Assembly: GCF_013307435.2 (NCBI RefSeq) | Contig: NZ_CP102845.1 | Coordinates: 1 to 64,000 of the forward strand | From: Microvirga terrae | Lineage (GTDB): Bacteria; Pseudomonadota; Alphaproteobacteria; Rhizobiales; Beijerinckiaceae | Direction of reading: 5' to 3' | DNA: 64,000 bases | Shown here: one piece after another, positions 12,047 to 21,131 of the stretch | Layout of the letters: each line of letters begins with the position of its first letter | How positions within the stretch are numbered: the stretch's first letter is position 1 | Notes under the pieces: model-generated | Database searches by the model: none | Told to the model about the DNA's origin: nothing | The model's input: the letters and a program-made list of their open reading frames with translations, nothing else | Program-made: the position numbers and the translations under genes

Positions 12047-12090
12047 CGGGCCCGCATGAAAGCAACGGACCTGCAAGAATGGGCAACCCG

Positions 12091-12441
12091 TCAATGAAGG
12101 GATCGCAAGCGGCGCATGGCATCCTGGACGAACGCGACGGCAGCAGCCAATTCGTCTTCGTCGAAGTCGTGGCACCCGATGCTGTCGATGACGGCACCGG
12201 TCCCCAATGCGCGAAGCTCCAGCCAGAACGGCGGCATTCCATCCAGATCGGCCCCGTAAGCCTCCGTCAGGCTGAACTCAAGATGGCCGATACGTGCAAG
12301 CATCACTGTCTGGGCTGCCGCTCCGTAGTCTGCCCCGACGGCGAGCTGGACGTAGGCCCGGATGAGCTTCTGCTCGATCCAGTCGGGGCACAACTCGGAA
12401 TACGCGGCATGACCCGCGAGCACTGCACGCGACTGTGACAT
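12091..12441 (-). CDS. Hypothetical protein
   Basis: A 116-aa soluble, acidic protein starting MSQSRAVLAGHAAYSELCPD. The start was chosen because GGAG lies 6 nt upstream; an in-frame ATG at 12453 and longer forms lack such a site. I recognise no domain. It lies divergent from the AraC-type regulator at 12646 and convergent with the small gene ending at 12046. Confidence 0.6.
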   Translation of the reverse strand: MSQSRAVLAGHAAYSELCPDWIEQKLIRAYVQLAVGADYGAAAQTVMLARIGHLEFSLTEAYGADLDGMPPFWLELRALGTGAVIDSIGCHDFDEDELAAAVAFVQDAMRRLRSLH

Positions 12442-12645
12442 TCCACTCTCCATTGGGTTCACGACATCCAGCGGCCCAAATGGACACTTACAAGCCGTCT
12501 GCTGCGGCAGCTTTTCCCGCCTGGAATGTCGATGGCCGGCCTTATAGCCGAGACTGAGCTTCGATGGATTGCCCTCGTGGGACATAGGCTTGTTGAATCG
12601 GGCCGCCGGTGTACGATCAGGGCGGCGGATTCTGCGAGGGGGCCC

Positions 12646-13704
12646 GTGTCATCATCCGTGAGAACCCATGGGGCGGTGCCGCCCAGCGCCGGTGGTGTCA
12701 TGGCCCGCCTTGCGGTGGCCCACCTAATCACCGCGGGCGTTGATCCGGCTCTCCTCCTCCGGCAGGCGGGAATCGCGCTCGCGCAGATTGACGATACCGA
12801 GGCCGAGATCGCCGCCGACGCGCAGGTCACGCTCCTCAATCTGGCTGCAGATGCACTCCGGGATGACCTGCTCGGATTCCATCTCGCCCGGGAGTTCGAA
12901 CTGCGGCAGGTCGGGCTGCTCTATTACGTGCTCGCCTCGTCCGAGGTGCTTGGCGATGCCTTGGCTCGGGTCGAACGCTACAGCACCATCGCCAATGAAA
13001 GTCTTGCGCTGAGCCGGCTCCCGGCGCGCGAGGTGGGAATCGGCTTCAGGTCTGTCGGCGTCCCACGGCGCGCCGACCGCCATCAGGTGGAGTTCTGGAT
13101 CACGGCGCTCGTACGGGTCTGTCGGCATCTGACAGGCTGTGATCTCAAAGTGTCTCGAATCGCCATGGTCCATCCCCGCTGTGCTGCATCGACTGCCATC
13201 GAAGACTATCTCCAATGCTCAATAGCGTTCGGAGCCGGAGCGGACGAGATCGTGTTCGCATCCGATGCACCCCGGCTTCCGCTGATAAACGCGGACCCTT
13301 ACCTGAACAAGGTTCTGGTCCGCCACTGCGAGGAGGCGCTGGCCCAGCATGCGCGGCCTGTCGGACGTCTCCAGGCTCGTGTTGAGAACGCCATCGCGCC
13401 ATTGTTGCCGCATGGTCGAGCACGTGTGGACGAGGTCGCGCGGAGCCTCGGCATGAGCCGGCGGACGCTGGCGCGACATCTGGCGACGGAGGGCCTGACC
13501 TACACCGAAATCCTGGAAAGGACTCGGAGGGACATGGCCCAGCATTACCTCAAGGATCCGGACCTGCCGATCTCACGCATTGCCTGGTTGCTCGGCTATC
13601 AGGAAGCCGGTGCCTTCACGAACTCCTTCAGGCGTTGGACGGGCGTCACCCCGACCCGGATGCGTACTCGCCATCAGAGCGATGTAACGGGAGGCCGACA
13701 GTGA
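12646..13704 (+). CDS. AraC family transcriptional regulator with arabinose-binding-like N-domain
   Basis: A transcription regulator of about 352 aa. The N-terminal half resembles the Arabinose_bd ligand domain found in OruR/ArgR-like AraC proteins. The C-terminal HTH_18 double helix-turn-helix includes VDEVARSLGMSRRTLARHLA and ISRIAWLLGYQEAGAFTNSF, followed by RRWTGVTPTRMR. GTG 12646 is chosen because GAGGGGG precedes it, though the spacing is short; ATG 12700 is an alternative. With the protein at 21132 it is a candidate to bind the direct-repeat sites in this region. Ligand unknown. Confidence 0.88.
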   Translation: MSSSVRTHGAVPPSAGGVMARLAVAHLITAGVDPALLLRQAGIALAQIDDTEAEIAADAQVTLLNLAADALRDDLLGFHLAREFELRQVGLLYYVLASSEVLGDALARVERYSTIANESLALSRLPAREVGIGFRSVGVPRRADRHQVEFWITALVRVCRHLTGCDLKVSRIAMVHPRCAASTAIEDYLQCSIAFGAGADEIVFASDAPRLPLINADPYLNKVLVRHCEEALAQHARPVGRLQARVENAIAPLLPHGRARVDEVARSLGMSRRTLARHLATEGLTYTEILERTRRDMAQHYLKDPDLPISRIAWLLGYQEAGAFTNSFRRWTGVTPTRMRTRHQSDVTGGRQ

Positions 13705-14138
13705 CCGGTGAGCGGGCTATATGACAGTCGGAGTAGGGTCGAGCCTGTCATGTGAAAGGCCCAATCGCGGGCATCTCAGTAAATGTCTGCGAACACTGGT
13801 CGCCTGCCTCCTTTTCGTCTGAGACCTGGTCCGCTCAGAACGCATCAACACGATCATCGTCGGCGTCCGGGTCGTCGAATCCGAATTCATGGCAGCTCAG
13901 TCCCAGCCGAGTGGCCCGAATGTGGAAGAGAAAGAGACGCATGCGGCCTCTCCGTCTCCGTTCAAGCGCAAGACCATGCTCGTCGGCTGCGGTTGGATCA
14001 GGACGGAGGTTCATGGAAAGGCCGGTCATGGCGCCCGACGTTCTGGATGCGAGGGAAGTGGGACCGATGCCTGCCTTGAGATCGCCTGACTCGAAGGGTC
14101 AGCTTCCTTCAGAACAGTCAAAACGACACGGCGGGGAC
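13705..14138. other. Intergenic region with a DUF6894 relic
   Basis: About 430 bp between the AraC gene and the transglutaminase-like gene. The only recognisable content is the minus-strand DUF6894 fragment at 13835-13942. Plus-strand open frames lack family motifs. Confidence 0.55.
13835..13942 (-). pseudogene. Truncated DUF6894 protein fragment
   Basis: A 35-aa frame, MRLFLFHIRATRLGLSCHEF then GFDDPDADDDRVDAF, matches the start of the intact DUF6894 protein at 19697-19966 (MPRFFFHVRGAREGLSRDEL). It stops where the intact protein continues into its helix. The downstream sequence does not restore the conserved C-terminal strand in any frame I checked. A decayed copy is the simplest reading. 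Confidence 0.55.
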
Positions 14139-14801
14139 ATGCGGGCACCACTTCTCAGGCGGGCGAACGGTCGACCATGTCCTGGTCGCTGGTTTCATCC
14201 TGCGGCCTTGGCTATGGTTCTGCTGGTCAGCGGCGGGGCGAACGCTCAGACGGCTAGCACTCCCCTCAAGTCCGGTTTTCTCGCCACCAGGAGCCACGCC
14301 GTCATGCCGGTGCCAGGCTGGATTCGCTTCTGCAAGCACAGGCCGGACGAGTGCACGGTCGACCCTTCGGAACCGGCGAGGATCGCCCTGACGCCACAGG
14401 GCTGGGAGACGCTCACACGCATCAACCGCCAGGTGAATGCCGGCATCCGGCCGATCACCGATCAGGAGCACTGGGGGGTGGCGGATCGCTGGGACCTTGC
14501 CGAGGATGGCTATGGCGACTGCGAGGACTTCCAGCTCGTCAAGCGCAAGCGGCTCGTTGCGGCCGGGCTCTCCCGGCGAGCCCTTCGCATGGCGGCTGTG
14601 CTCGATCAGGGCGGCGCACCCCATGCGGTCCTGATGGTGCGCACCGATCTGGGCGACTTCGTCCTCGACAACAAGCATGACACCGTCTTGCCGTGGCGAC
14701 AGACCGGCTACGTCTTCCTGCAGCGTGAAGGCGGCACCGGATCGACCTGGGTTTCTCTTGGCGCAGCCTCCGCGTTACCGGTGAGAACCGCTGGCCGCTG
14801 A
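14139..14801 (+). CDS. Transglutaminase-like cysteine peptidase (BTLCP family)
   Basis: A 220-aa exported protein of the bacterial transglutaminase-like cysteine proteinase family (PF06035), periplasmic proteases related to LapG. A hydrophobic signal (LAMVLLVSGGANAQT) precedes the catalytic domain. Cys128 lies in GYGDCEDF and His180 in LDNKHD, consistent with the Cys-His-Asp triad. GGGGA lies just upstream of ATG 14139. There is no LapD-like partner nearby. It is convergent with the Gly-rich gene. Confidence 0.88.
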   Translation: MRAPLLRRANGRPCPGRWFHPAALAMVLLVSGGANAQTASTPLKSGFLATRSHAVMPVPGWIRFCKHRPDECTVDPSEPARIALTPQGWETLTRINRQVNAGIRPITDQEHWGVADRWDLAEDGYGDCEDFQLVKRKRLVAAGLSRRALRMAAVLDQGGAPHAVLMVRTDLGDFVLDNKHDTVLPWRQTGYVFLQREGGTGSTWVSLGAASALPVRTAGR

Positions 14802-14871
14802 CGTCGCAGGCTCCCAGGCGCTACTCGGCCGCAGCCGCCGCCGGGCGCGATCAGAGGAACAGACCGTGGCG

Positions 14872-15570
14872 TCAGTATCCCGCCACGACCGACCCGCGGG
14901 CTCGTCCTCCCGCCGTGCGGCACGAGCATCCCGTCCCGACGGGGGCCGAGTTCGTCAGGGCACAGGTCCGGACTGTCGTCGCACAATAGCCCCCGACCGC
15001 TGACGAGACTGGCGTCTGGTTCGTGGCGTACGGGTAATTGTAGTAAGGATAGTTGTAGTACGGATACGTGGCCGCCGCCCCGATCACTGCGCCTGTGGCC
15101 AGACCCAGTCCCCATCCGCCGTAGTAGTTCCCGTAATATGGATAATTGCCGCCGTAGTAGGGGTACCGCCCGCGATAGTAGGGATAGCGCCCGCCGTAGT
15201 TCGGATAGCGTCCGCGCCAATCTCCTCGGTTGCCGAAGCGGTTGTCGAAGCGTCCCGGGTTGCTGATCGCCGCCTGCCGGAAGTCGCCGCGTCCGGGCCG
15301 GGCTGCGACCGCAGCACCGCGGAAGTTGCCGCCCATTCCAACGCGAGAACCGCCCATGCCGCCGCGCGGAATGTACATTCTGGAGCCGCCACCAAAACCG
15401 CCGCCACGGAAGCTGCCGCCACCCCGCATGCCCCCACCGCCGAAGCCGCCCCCGCCGATGCGGGCGCCTCCACCACCGCGGCCGCCGCGCTGCGCATCGG
15501 CCACATCCGGAATCAGGAGGGTGCCTGCTGCCAGAACACCAAGAGCCAGAAGAAGCTTGTTCATCGACAT
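14872..15570 (-). CDS. Gly/Tyr-rich secreted protein
   Basis: A 232-aa protein with signal peptide MSMNKLLLALGVLAAGTLLI and cleavage near VADA-Q, then Gly-rich repeats (GGGGFGGGGMRGGG), an Arg/Tyr-rich block (YRGRYPYYGGNYPYYG), a short hydrophobic segment (LATGAVIGAAATYPYY), and a C-terminus with three Cys (YCATTVRTCAL, GTGCSC). Function unknown; surface or envelope location inferred from export and composition. A shortened, frameshifted paralogue lies at 10727-10926. Confidence 0.8.
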   Translation of the reverse strand: MSMNKLLLALGVLAAGTLLIPDVADAQRGGRGGGGARIGGGGFGGGGMRGGGSFRGGGFGGGSRMYIPRGGMGGSRVGMGGNFRGAAVAARPGRGDFRQAAISNPGRFDNRFGNRGDWRGRYPNYGGRYPYYRGRYPYYGGNYPYYGNYYGGWGLGLATGAVIGAAATYPYYNYPYYNYPYATNQTPVSSAVGGYCATTVRTCALTNSAPVGTGCSCRTAGGRARGSVVAGY

Positions 15571-15799
15571 CCTCCCCTACGGGACTGGGATATAGATCAA
15601 CTCGACACAAAGTAGATGGTTGCGGGGAGAGCTCCTCTGATCCGCACTGGCATCGCCTCACCGATGCTGGGCGCTCCCCTGTCCGGCTCAGCGAAACGTC
15701 TCTTTCGGGATATGCCGGACGGATTACAGGGAAGCCTAAGATCAAGGATCAATTGTTGCAGAGTTTCTAAGCGAACTCAGTTATAGTCTCCTGCCGAGG

Positions 15800-16669
15800 A
15801 TGACCCACCTCTGGGAGGCCTTCATGATGACGATGCCTGCGCTCATGGCGGACGAGCTCGGAAGGCGCATCGCGAGCGACTTCCGCCGCCTGTTCGGGTC
15901 GGCCCATCAGGACAAGGCCGAGCGACTTGACAGTGCAGCCCGGATGGCCCTGGAATGCATCGGTAAGAGCGACGCCCTCTATCACAACGTCGAACACACC
16001 TTCCTCGTCACCCTCGTCGGGAGGGACATCCTCCATGGCCGAATGCTGACCGAACGCCTGGAGCCGGATGACTACTCACATCTCATCGTCGCTTGCCTGT
16101 TGCATGACATCGGCTATGTCCGCGGCATTCTGAAAGGCGACCGCAATGACCGGTTTGTGGTCGACGCGAGCGGGGCGACGGTAACCCTGCCGCGCGGGGC
16201 ATCGGATGCGGCACTTGCCCCCTATCATGTCGATCGCTCCAAGCTTTTCGTCATGGATCGCCTGACGGGCTCGCCCCTGCTCGATGCCGAAAGAGTGGCC
16301 CGGGCAATCGAACTCACACGCTTTCCGACACCGAACACCACCGCGGATGGGCACGAGGACCGGGAGGGACGGCTCGTCCAAGCTGCAGATCTAATCGGCC
16401 AGCTTGGCGATCCTCTCTACCTGAAGAAGGCCAATGCCCTGTTCCATGAATTTGAAGAGATTGGGGTCAACTGCCAACTCGGCTATGCCTCACCGGCTGA
16501 CCTAGTGGAGCGCTTCCCCGATTTCTACTGGAACAGCGTCTCACCGCACCTGGAACATGCGATCACCTACCTGAATGTGACGGCAGCAGGCCGGCAGTGG
16601 ATTGCTAATCTGCATAGCCACGTGTTCTGCGCCCAGCACGCCTTCGCTCTCATGGGGCCGCAGCGTTGA
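15800..16669 (+). CDS. HD domain-containing metal-dependent phosphohydrolase
   Basis: A 289-aa cytosolic protein with HD-superfamily metal ligands: His62 and His66 in YHNVEHTF and the His102-Asp103 pair in CLLHDIGYV. Such enzymes hydrolyse phosphoesters of nucleotides or second messengers; substrate unknown. The start at 15800 could be replaced by ATG 15824 or 15827. No partner gene is adjacent; the next gene is ppk2 after 285 bp. Confidence 0.83.
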   Translation: MTHLWEAFMMTMPALMADELGRRIASDFRRLFGSAHQDKAERLDSAARMALECIGKSDALYHNVEHTFLVTLVGRDILHGRMLTERLEPDDYSHLIVACLLHDIGYVRGILKGDRNDRFVVDASGATVTLPRGASDAALAPYHVDRSKLFVMDRLTGSPLLDAERVARAIELTRFPTPNTTADGHEDREGRLVQAADLIGQLGDPLYLKKANALFHEFEEIGVNCQLGYASPADLVERFPDFYWNSVSPHLEHAITYLNVTAAGRQWIANLHSHVFCAQHAFALMGPQR

Positions 16670-16783
16670 GATCACGCTTCCTGGCTGACAATCAATGAAG
16701 CCTTCTGACACGCTGGCCACACCGTTACATGGTCCCCGGCGGCTATCCCGTCTTGAACGTTCCTGAAGCTGAAGGATGCGGGT

Positions 16784-16822
16784 TGTCCCAAAATGCCAAA
16801 CCGCCGTCACGTCTGGTCAAGC
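16784..16822 (-). promoter_or_regulatory. Site E of the direct-repeat operator, upstream of ppk2
   Basis: On the minus strand it reads GCTTGAC, 5 nt, GTGACG, 5 nt, TTGGCA, TTTT, GGGACA. The two GTCCC-type half-sites on the plus strand start 21 bp apart (16785 and 16806). It ends 133 bp before the ppk2 start, in the same gene-relative orientation as the other five sites. Confidence 0.7.
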
Positions 16823-16954
16823 GATGGTGCGCGTTTCCTGTATGCTGGCTGGCAATCGGCGTCTGCAACGAACCGGGAATTGCTCATTCTCCATTCCCGT
16901 GCGTCCAAATCTGCGGACCCGCGGGTCTATAACGCTAGGAACGCGGTGCGTGAC

Positions 16955-17800
16955 ATGAAGCGTCAAGAATCTCTGAAGAACGAGAGAGCCGACATTGGCA
17001 CGGCGATTACCTCTAATGTTCGAGAGAGGATGAAGCGGAAGGATTTCGAGAGCGAATTGAGAAAGCTCCAGGTCGAACTCGTGCGCCTGCAGACCTGGGT
17101 CAAGGCAACGGGAGCCAGGATCATTATCGTTTTCGAGGGCCGAGACACCGCCGGCAAGGGTGGCGTGATAAGCCGGATTACGCAGCGGGTGAGCCCGCGG
17201 GTGTTTCGGCACATCGCCCTGCCGGCGCCGACCGAGCGCGAGAAGAGTCAGCTCTACATCCAGCGCTACGTGGCGCAGTTCCCCGCCGCCGGCGAGATCG
17301 TGCTGTTCGACCGCTCGTGGTACAATCGAGCCGGAGTCGAGCGCGTCATGGGCTTCTGTACCGATGACGAGTACGAGCGCTTCATGCGCCTGGTGCCATC
17401 GTTCGAGCAGGAGATCGTCGATAACGGCATTATCCTGCTCAAGTACTTTCTCGACGTCAGCCAGGACGAGCAGCGCCGCCGCTTCGCCGACCGGATCGAG
17501 GATCCGATGAAGCATTGGAAGCTTAGCCCGATGGACACCGAGTCGGTGCGTCGCTGGTGGGATTACACGCTGGCCTACCAGGCCATGCTGCGCGCCACGG
17601 ACACTCCTGCCAATCCATGGTTCATTGTCCCGTCCGACGACAAGCGCCGCGCGCGGCTCAACCTGATCAGCCATCTGCTGAGACAAATCCCGTACAAGAA
17701 GGTCAAGGTCGAATTGCCGAAGGTGCCAAAGGCGGAACCGAGGCCAAAAGGGATCGAAGACCGGCTGCCGGCATCCCACATCGTCCCGGCCCGATATTGA
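16955..17800 (+). CDS. ppk2: Polyphosphate kinase 2
   Basis: PPK2 moves phosphate between polyphosphate and nucleotides, usually making GTP or ATP from polyP. The 281-aa product has Walker A EGRDTAGKG (61-69), the lid and Walker B region DRSWYNRAGVERVMGF (119-134), and the conserved KYFLDVSQDEQRRRF and DPMKHWKLSPMD blocks. Length fits one-domain PPK2. ATG 16955 gives the usual N-terminus; the frame is open further upstream across site E. The SulP gene follows after 31 bp, suggesting an operon. Confidence 0.93.
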   Translation: MKRQESLKNERADIGTAITSNVRERMKRKDFESELRKLQVELVRLQTWVKATGARIIIVFEGRDTAGKGGVISRITQRVSPRVFRHIALPAPTEREKSQLYIQRYVAQFPAAGEIVLFDRSWYNRAGVERVMGFCTDDEYERFMRLVPSFEQEIVDNGIILLKYFLDVSQDEQRRRFADRIEDPMKHWKLSPMDTESVRRWWDYTLAYQAMLRATDTPANPWFIVPSDDKRRARLNLISHLLRQIPYKKVKVELPKVPKAEPRPKGIEDRLPASHIVPARY

Positions 17801-17831
17801 GTGCCATGACGGCATAACCCGGAGCGCGGTC

Positions 17832-19667
17832 ATGCCCGGCACGCACCCAGTCGATCCGCTTCCCCCGAACCGGATGGAGGCTGCGACGGTGCCGCCTGCG
17901 CGCGGGGGCAATCCGATGGTTGGCCAGGAGGCTCTCAGCCCGGGCGACCGGGAAGGAACGTCGGTCGCCCGCGGGATCGGCCTTGAGGCCAGATGGCTGC
18001 GCTGGTTACCAGGGCTCAGCACCCTCCTCCGGTACCAAGCCGCATGGTTTCGCCATGATGTCTTGGCCGGACTGGTGCTCGCGACCATGCTTGTCCCCGT
18101 CGGGATCGCCTATGCCGTGGCCTCCGGCCTGCCGGGCATCTGCGGCCTCTACGCCACGATTGTCCCCCTCTTGGTCTATGCCGTGTTCGGGCCGAGCCGG
18201 ATCCTCGTCCTCGGCCCGGATTCGGCCCTTGCGGCAGTCATCCTCGGCATCGTGTTGCCGCTGTCCGGCGGGGATCCCCAGCGCGCCGTCGCCCTGGGCG
18301 GGATGATGGCCCTCGTGTCGGGGACGGTCCTGATCCTGGCCGGGCTTGGACGCCTCGGCTTCGTGACGGAACTCCTGTCGAAGCCGATCCGCTACGGCTA
18401 CATGAATGGCATCGCCTTGACGGTCCTGATCAGTCAGATCCCCAAGCTCTTCGGCTTCTCGGTCGAGAGCACGGGACCTTTGCGCGAACTATGGTCCATC
18501 GGAGGAGCCATCCTGGCCGGCAGGATGAACTGGGTGGCCCTTGCGGTCGGCCTGGGAACACTGGCCACCATCCTGCTGCTGCGGGGAAGCCGACGTGTAC
18601 CCGGCATCCTGGTCGCCGTCGTCGGTGCTGCCGTCCTTGTCGGCGTGTTCGACCTCGCGGAGCGCCACAACGTCTCGATACTCGGCTCGCTGCCGGAGGG
18701 CCTGCCACGCTTCACCGTTCCCTGGATCGGGGTCGGCGACATCGTTCCTGTGCTCATCGGGGGATGCGCCGTCGCCATGGTGTCGTTCGCCGACACCAGT
18801 GTGCTCTCCCGGGCCTACGCCGCAAGGACCCGCACCATGGTCGATCCCAACCAGGAGATGGTGGGGCTCGGAGCCGCCAATCTCGCCACCGGGTTCTTTC
18901 AGGGCTTTCCGATCAGCAGCAGCAGTTCGCGCACGCCTGTAGCCGAAGCCGCCGGGGCCCGTACGCAATTGACCGGCATCGTCGGCGCACTCGCCATCTG
19001 TCTGCTGCTGCTGGTGGCGCCCGATCTTCTGCGCAACCTTCCGACCTCCGCCCTGGCTGCCGTCGTCATCGCGTCGGCCATCGGGCTGTTCGAGGTGGCC
19101 GACCTCAGGCGGATCTACCGCATCCAGCGTTGGGAATTCTGGCTGTCGATCGCCTGCTTCGCGGGTGTCGCGGCGTTCGGCGCCATTCCGGGGATTGGTC
19201 TAGCGATCGTGATTGCCATCATCGAGTTCCTGTGGGATGGGTGGCGCCCCTACTCCGCCGTTCTGGGACGTCCGACCGGCGTTGAGGGCTATCATGACGT
19301 CACGCGCTATCCGGAGGCAGGCCGGATCCCAGGCCTGGTCCTGTTCCGCTGGGATGCACCCCTGTTCTTTGCCAACGCGGAGCTGTTCCGCGAACGCGTC
19401 CTTGCCGCCGTGGCGGAATCGCCAACGCCGGTGCGTTGCGTGGTGGTCGCGGCAGCTCCGGTCACGAGCGTCGACGTGACGGCGGCCGATGCCTTGACCG
19501 AACTTGATGAGGCGTTGCTGGCGCAGCGCATCGAGCTCCGGTTCGCTGAACTGAAGGATCCCGTCAAGGATAAGCTGCGGCGGTTCGGGCTGTTCGACCG
19601 GTTCGGCGAGACGCGGTTTTCGCCTACAATCGACGCGGCCGTGTCGCAATATCAGGAAGCGAGCTGA
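17832..19667 (+). CDS. SulP family inorganic anion transporter with STAS domain
   Basis: A 611-aa inner-membrane SulP/SLC26 transporter for sulfate, bicarbonate or a related anion. The membrane part (about 65-470) includes GLVLATMLVPVGIAYAVASG and the family signature region with FQGFPISSSSSRTPVAEAAG. A cytosolic STAS domain covers about 510-605 (RCVVVAAAPVTSVDVTAADA). It follows ppk2 closely. The N-terminal 50 residues are Pro-rich and may not all be translated; internal ATGs at 17874 and 17916 are alternatives. The substrate cannot be read from the sequence. Confidence 0.92.
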   Translation: MPGTHPVDPLPPNRMEAATVPPARGGNPMVGQEALSPGDREGTSVARGIGLEARWLRWLPGLSTLLRYQAAWFRHDVLAGLVLATMLVPVGIAYAVASGLPGICGLYATIVPLLVYAVFGPSRILVLGPDSALAAVILGIVLPLSGGDPQRAVALGGMMALVSGTVLILAGLGRLGFVTELLSKPIRYGYMNGIALTVLISQIPKLFGFSVESTGPLRELWSIGGAILAGRMNWVALAVGLGTLATILLLRGSRRVPGILVAVVGAAVLVGVFDLAERHNVSILGSLPEGLPRFTVPWIGVGDIVPVLIGGCAVAMVSFADTSVLSRAYAARTRTMVDPNQEMVGLGAANLATGFFQGFPISSSSSRTPVAEAAGARTQLTGIVGALAICLLLLVAPDLLRNLPTSALAAVVIASAIGLFEVADLRRIYRIQRWEFWLSIACFAGVAAFGAIPGIGLAIVIAIIEFLWDGWRPYSAVLGRPTGVEGYHDVTRYPEAGRIPGLVLFRWDAPLFFANAELFRERVLAAVAESPTPVRCVVVAAAPVTSVDVTAADALTELDEALLAQRIELRFAELKDPVKDKLRRFGLFDRFGETRFSPTIDAAVSQYQEAS

Positions 19668-19696
19668 CGAGGCCAGAGAATGCCTGGAGGGCGACC

Positions 19697-19966
19697 TCAC
19701 TGGCGAAACCGCTTGGTGCGCCGGTGCATTCGACGGCCGAAGGCTGTAGAGAACGGGAGGCTGAAGATCAGCTCGTCCGCAGCGTTCGCAACCTCAATGG
19801 TATAGTCGCACGGATGCTGACCGCGCAACGCGAAGACGCCCCTGATGTCGCGAGCCGCACAGAACGCCTCACGATAGGCAGTCTCCACGTCAGGAAAGTT
19901 GAGCCCGAGCTCGTCGCGGCTCAGTCCCTCGCGTGCACCCCTGACGTGGAAGAAGAAGCGAGGCAT
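19697..19966 (-). CDS. DUF6894 family protein (intact)
   Basis: An 89-aa protein starting MPRFFFHVRGAREGLSRDEL with the family closing strand YTIEVANAADELIFSLPF. The family is very common in Hyphomicrobiales and has no established function. The start follows the family; an ATG three codons earlier (19975) is possible. It is the intact reference for the relics at 11438 and 13835. Site B lies 64 bp upstream. Convergent with the SulP gene. Confidence 0.82.
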   Translation of the reverse strand: MPRFFFHVRGAREGLSRDELGLNFPDVETAYREAFCAARDIRGVFALRGQHPCDYTIEVANAADELIFSLPFSTAFGRRMHRRTKRFRQ

Positions 19967-20029
19967 AACACTCATCCAGTTCGCGCAGCATGAGGGAGCA
20001 CTCGATCATGATGTGCCTTCGGACTACGT

Positions 20030-20068
20030 GCTTGTCCGGTTGGGACAACCGCTTGGCATTTCGTGACC
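20030..20068 (+). promoter_or_regulatory. Site B of the direct-repeat operator, upstream of the DUF6894 gene
   Basis: Reads GCTTGTC, 5 nt, GGGACA, 5 nt, TTGGCA, TTTC, GTGACC. It lies 64 bp upstream of the minus-strand DUF6894 start. Site F lies 120 bp away in opposite orientation, facing the divergent LTXXQ gene. Confidence 0.68.
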
Positions 20069-20187
20069 CTGGCCTTCCGGGGCCTCGCGTATTGGAGCGC
20101 CTCCCGCAACCGGCTTGGTTTGCAGCCCGGGAGCTCTCCAAAGGCCACGGGTGGAACGCTGTTCGGGCAGGTTTCCGGCTTCGCCTG

Positions 20188-20226
20188 TGTCCCAAACTGC
20201 TAAAGGGAAGTCCCAAGCCGTCAAGC
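20188..20226 (-). promoter_or_regulatory. Site F of the direct-repeat operator, upstream of the LTXXQ gene
   Basis: On the minus strand it reads GCTTGAC, 5 nt, GGGACT, 5 nt, TTAGCA, GTTT, GGGACA. Half-sites are 21 bp apart. It ends 55 bp before the start of the LTXXQ protein at 20281, close enough to sit next to a -35 box. Confidence 0.7.
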
Positions 20227-20280
20227 AGGCTCCGATCCAGTCCTTAGGCTAACGGACGAGAGCATCATCAGGAGACCAAG

Positions 20281-20811
20281 ATGCGGAAGGAAATCATCAG
20301 CGTCGTCGCAGCCCTGTTCATTGGTGGCGCGCCCGCGGCCTATGCTCAGCAAGCCACCTCAGGCCCAGCCGGCACACCTGGCAGCGGACGGCTGAGCCAA
20401 GGCGATTTCAAAATGCTGACCGATATTCGGGTCGGAGTGATCAAGGCCGCACTGCAACTCACCCCGGAGCAGGAGAAACTCTGGCCCGCCGTGGAGGAGG
20501 CGATCCGCGCCAGGGCCGAGACACGCTATCGCCGGCTGGCCGCACTGGGGGAGCGCTTGGACCAGCCACGAGACATCGATCCGGTGCAACTCTATCGCCA
20601 GCGTGCCGACGTCCTGACGGATCGTGCGGCGGGCCTGAGGAAGCTTGCGGATGCCTGGCAGCCGCTCTACCAGAGCCTCACGCCGGACCAGAAGTCGCGG
20701 CTGCGTCTTGTGACGCTGCATGCGCTTGAAGGGCTCCGGACCGCCATGGAGAACCGCCGCATGGAGCCGGATGACGAGGAGGAAATCGAGCTTTGGGTTT
20801 TCCCTCACTAG
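20281..20811 (+). CDS. LTXXQ (Spy/CpxP-like) periplasmic protein
   Basis: A 176-aa protein with a signal peptide ending AAYA-Q and an LTXXQ motif (LQLTPEQEKLWPAVEEAIRA), then a second related motif, QSLTPDQKSRLRLVTLHALE. LTXXQ proteins include the periplasmic chaperone Spy and the stress modulator CpxP. The mature part is helical and charged. AGGAG lies 6 nt before the ATG. Site F is upstream and a small lipoprotein gene follows after 69 bp. Confidence 0.85.
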   Translation: MRKEIISVVAALFIGGAPAAYAQQATSGPAGTPGSGRLSQGDFKMLTDIRVGVIKAALQLTPEQEKLWPAVEEAIRARAETRYRRLAALGERLDQPRDIDPVQLYRQRADVLTDRAAGLRKLADAWQPLYQSLTPDQKSRLRLVTLHALEGLRTAMENRRMEPDDEEEIELWVFPH

Positions 20812-20880
20812 GTCACCCCAGGAAGGCACAGCTGTTCCAGTGAACTGCTTGGGTGTTCAAACCCAGATCAGGAAGATCCC

Positions 20881-21057
20881 ATGCGCACACTCATCGCCGC
20901 ATTCGCGGCAAGCGCTCTGATGACAGGTTGCGTGTCAAGCTCCGGGTCGGATGCGCAGCCGCCGAACTACGTCTCCTCCCAGGCGAGCCAAGCACCTGGA
21001 ATTCGCAACGACGCGTTCGGGGGCGCCGCAATGCCGATGCGAGGCCTGCCTCGCTGA
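20881..21057 (+). CDS. Small lipoprotein
   Basis: A 58-aa frame with a lipoprotein signal and lipobox LMTGC (Cys17), then VSSSGSDAQPPNYVSSQASQ. GGAAG lies 5 nt before the ATG. The stretch after the Cys, including QPPNYV, matches the lipoprotein at 26078-26257, so the two are probably paralogues. It follows the LTXXQ gene by 69 bp and is convergent with the AraC gene. Function unknown. Confidence 0.72.
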   Translation: MRTLIAAFAASALMTGCVSSSGSDAQPPNYVSSQASQAPGIRNDAFGGAAMPMRGLPR

Positions 21058-21131
21058 CGACCGCAGGCAAATCCGCACCGCTCGATCTCATCCTTCAGGC
21101 AGACGCAAGAAGGCTTGACAAGATCGGTACA

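Noticed and set aside
20845..20875. Stem with GTTCAAA loop after the LTXXQ gene, resembling a tRNA T-arm
   Set aside because: Stem and loop sizes do not fit a T-arm and there is no acceptor, D or anticodon arm.
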